Shown here: positions 6,808 to 8,169 of the stretch, in pieces
Position numbering within the stretch: position 1 is the stretch's first letter
Layout of the letters: the number at the start of each line of letters is the position of its first letter
Source of the DNA: Rhodobiaceae bacterium UBA6963
Lineage (GTDB): Bacteria; Pseudomonadota; Alphaproteobacteria; RS24
Assembly: GCA_002450335.1 (NCBI GenBank)
Contig: DJZB01000010.1
Location: forward strand, 11,453 to 19,621
Direction of reading: 5' to 3'
Length of the DNA: 8,169 nt
Position numbers and translations under genes: made by a program
The notes under the pieces: model-generated
What the model was told of the DNA's origin: nothing
Seen by the model: the letters and a program-made list of their open reading frames with translations, nothing else
The model's database searches: none

Positions 6808-7260
6808 ATGGAAAATATGCGTTGCTTCGAGGATATTGAAGTTGGTGAGCATCTAACTTCTTCAGAATTGGTTGTAGATGGCGAAGACATGATTACCTTT
6901 GCCAAGAATTATGACCCGCAATGGTTTCATGTCGAAGTACAGGACTCTAATTCCACTCGGTTTGGCGAGGTCATTGCCAGCGGAATTTATGTTGCCGCAT
7001 TATGGCGCAAACTTGATCATGAGTTGAATGGCGATGTTGATTACATTTGTGGTGTCTGTTGGGAAAAAGCCGAGTGGAAACTTGCTGTGCGGGCAGGAGA
7101 CACACTTCGTGCCACAAGCGAGGTGGTTGAGAAAAGGCTCTCATCCTCAGACCCGACCCGCGGCGTAATCACCTATATTTGCCGACTGGAAAAACCTTGC
7201 GGCACGACGGTTTTTGAGTTCCGAAGTATTGCTCTGATAAACTGCCGCAAGGATAATTAA
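6808..7260 (+). CDS. MaoC-like (R)-specific enoyl-CoA hydratase/dehydratase
   Basis: Single hot-dog-fold protein of 150 residues, the normal size for a stand-alone MaoC-like dehydratase, which adds or removes water across the double bond of an enoyl thioester. The catalytic dyad is visible as Asp36 and His41 in YDPQWFH, with the D-x4-H spacing of (R)-hydratases. The next family motif is RFGEVIASG (51-59), with Ser instead of the His of classical IAHG; this IASG form occurs in a common MaoC branch often described as acyl dehydratases. The remaining strands (EWKLAVRAGDTL, 89-100) match the usual GDTL turn. The ribosome-binding site before ATG 6808 is weak; ATG 6817 in the same frame has none either, so the longer start is kept. 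The 20-base gap from the reductase gene suggests co-transcription. Whether it acts on a fatty acyl, aromatic or branched substrate cannot be seen. Confidence 0.9.
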   Translation: MENMRCFEDIEVGEHLTSSELVVDGEDMITFAKNYDPQWFHVEVQDSNSTRFGEVIASGIYVAALWRKLDHELNGDVDYICGVCWEKAEWKLAVRAGDTLRATSEVVEKRLSSSDPTRGVITYICRLEKPCGTTVFEFRSIALINCRKDN

Positions 7261-7269
7261 AGTTTAAGA

Positions 7270-8169
7270 TCAGCCATAATCCGGTTCATCCCACCACGGA
7301 TAAAATTCCGGCATATGTTCGCTCGGCTTATCGGTGTACACCGCCGCGCGCTTTTCAAGGAAAGAGTCAATGCCTTCCTTGGCATCACTTTGCTGTCCGC
7401 GCGCATAAACGGCGCGGCTATCTATTTTGTGTGCCTCCATCGGATGATCGGCACCCAGCATTTTCCACATCATCTGGCGTGTAAGAGCAATGGATACTTG
7501 CGCGCTTTCACCCGTAAAGGATCGCGCAATTTCCTTGGCACGATTAAGCAGTTGATCTTGCGTAACAACTTCATTAATCAACCCGCCATCAAGTGCTTCT
7601 TGTGCAGGGAAGACGTCTCCCTTATAGCACCACTCCAAGGCTTTAGAGATGCCGACCAGTCTTGGCAAGAACCAAGCCGAACATCCTTCCGGCACGATGC
7701 CCCGCCGACTGAAAACAAGACCGAACCGCGCATTATCAGATGCAATACGGATATCCATCGGCAAGGTCATGGTAACCCCAACACCAACAGCTACGCCGTT
7801 AATCGCGCCAATATATGGCTTAACCGAATTATAGACTTTAAGGACAAAAAGCCCCGCTGTATCGCGAATGCCGGGATGCGCCCAATTAATGCTTCCATCC
7901 GCATTATGTAAGCCATCAGTGTCTTCCATGAGTGCCGACTGAAACGTATCCACACCGCTGGATAAATCTGCACCCGCGCAAAACGCTCTTTCGCCCGAAC
8001 CGGTAACGACCACAGCACGAACATCATCATTCGCGTCTGCCTTTTCGACCATATCGACCAGTTCCTTGGTCATAGTCATTGTCCACGCATTCATGGCTTC
8101 AGGACGGTGAAGTGTCACGGTCAAAATACCATCATCATCCAAATCAGTTAAAATATGCTCATAGCTCAC
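7270..8169 (-). CDS. Crotonase-superfamily protein (enoyl-CoA hydratase/isomerase family)
   Basis: Cytoplasmic CoA-thioester enzyme of 299 residues. The oxyanion-hole motif is clear: AFCAGADL (62-69), with the second backbone donor in the AINGVAVGVG loop (122-131). Aligned by eye to rat mitochondrial enoyl-CoA hydratase, the two catalytic glutamates (144 and 164) are replaced by Thr133 and Phe153. Instead Glu161 in VPEGCSAWFLPRLVG lies where delta3,delta2-enoyl-CoA isomerases have their catalytic Glu (PEGCSS in the human peroxisomal type). An isomerase-like or other crotonase reaction is therefore more likely than simple hydration. The C-terminus (PEFYPWWDEP) extends beyond the shortest family members. 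The reading frame begins at a GTG formed by the last three bases of the window (MSYEHI), a normal-looking N-terminus for the family, but the ribosome-binding site is off the edge, so a start further upstream cannot be excluded. It converges on the MaoC-like gene with 9 bases between stops. Confidence 0.9.
   Translation of the reverse strand: MSYEHILTDLDDDGILTVTLHRPEAMNAWTMTMTKELVDMVEKADANDDVRAVVVTGSGERAFCAGADLSSGVDTFQSALMEDTDGLHNADGSINWAHPGIRDTAGLFVLKVYNSVKPYIGAINGVAVGVGVTMTLPMDIRIASDNARFGLVFSRRGIVPEGCSAWFLPRLVGISKALEWCYKGDVFPAQEALDGGLINEVVTQDQLLNRAKEIARSFTGESAQVSIALTRQMMWKMLGADHPMEAHKIDSRAVYARGQQSDAKEGIDSFLEKRAAVYTDKPSEHMPEFYPWWDEPDYG

Noticed and set aside
7315..7911. A 198-residue open frame on the plus strand, antisense to the crotonase gene
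   Set aside because: It is opposite a strongly supported family member, its translation looks like no known protein, and no good ribosome-binding site precedes it.
1..8169. Mobile elements, CRISPR arrays, RNA genes, toxin-antitoxin or phage-defence systems
   Set aside because: No transposase or integrase frame, no regularly spaced repeats, no tRNA-like cloverleaf and no terminal inverted repeats were seen on either strand.

Overview
The window is a gene-dense stretch of a Gram-negative chromosome, most likely from a heterotrophic, probably aquatic, member of the Pseudomonadota. The evidence is a TonB-dependent outer-membrane receptor, a lipoprotein signal peptide, a periplasm-facing foldase, strong Shine-Dalgarno sequences, and fatty-acyl-CoA-type enzymes with short intergenic gaps. 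The base composition is moderately AT-leaning by eye. I cannot place it to class or genus from sequence alone. I see no mobile element, tRNA, rRNA, CRISPR array or plasmid/phage signature.

Layout. (1) 1-1665, plus strand: the C-terminal beta-barrel portion of a TonB-dependent receptor, cut by the left edge. (2) 1688-1718: a strong intrinsic terminator sitting between convergent genes. (3) 5657 down to 1723, minus strand: a three-gene operon-like run, DUF3604 lipoprotein (PHP-like metal-dependent hydrolase fold) -> membrane-anchored PpiC/parvulin-like foldase -> HupE/UreJ-type membrane protein. The last two overlap by one base (TAATG). (4) 5658-5776: a divergent control region with a perfect 7-7-7 inverted repeat just upstream of the DUF3604 ribosome-binding site. 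(5) 5777-7260, plus strand: an NADP-dependent medium-chain reductase (CurA/leukotriene B4 dehydrogenase-like) followed 20 bases later by a MaoC-like hydratase. (6) 8169 down to 7270, minus strand: a crotonase-superfamily protein that converges on MaoC with only 9 bases between the stop codons.

How the genes may work together. The most interesting part is the envelope cassette: TonB receptor, exported PHP-like lipoprotein, periplasmic foldase and HupE-type (nickel/cobalt permease-like) membrane protein. It could be an undescribed metal- or substrate-handling envelope module: receptor for uptake, foldase for maturation, HupE-like protein for metal, and DUF3604 as the metallo-hydrolase. That link is inference from gene order and family properties. 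The right half looks like acyl-CoA or enone metabolism: reduction of an alpha,beta-unsaturated carbonyl, hydration of an enoyl thioester, and a crotonase that carries the isomerase-type glutamate rather than the hydratase glutamates. No gap exceeds 300 bases.
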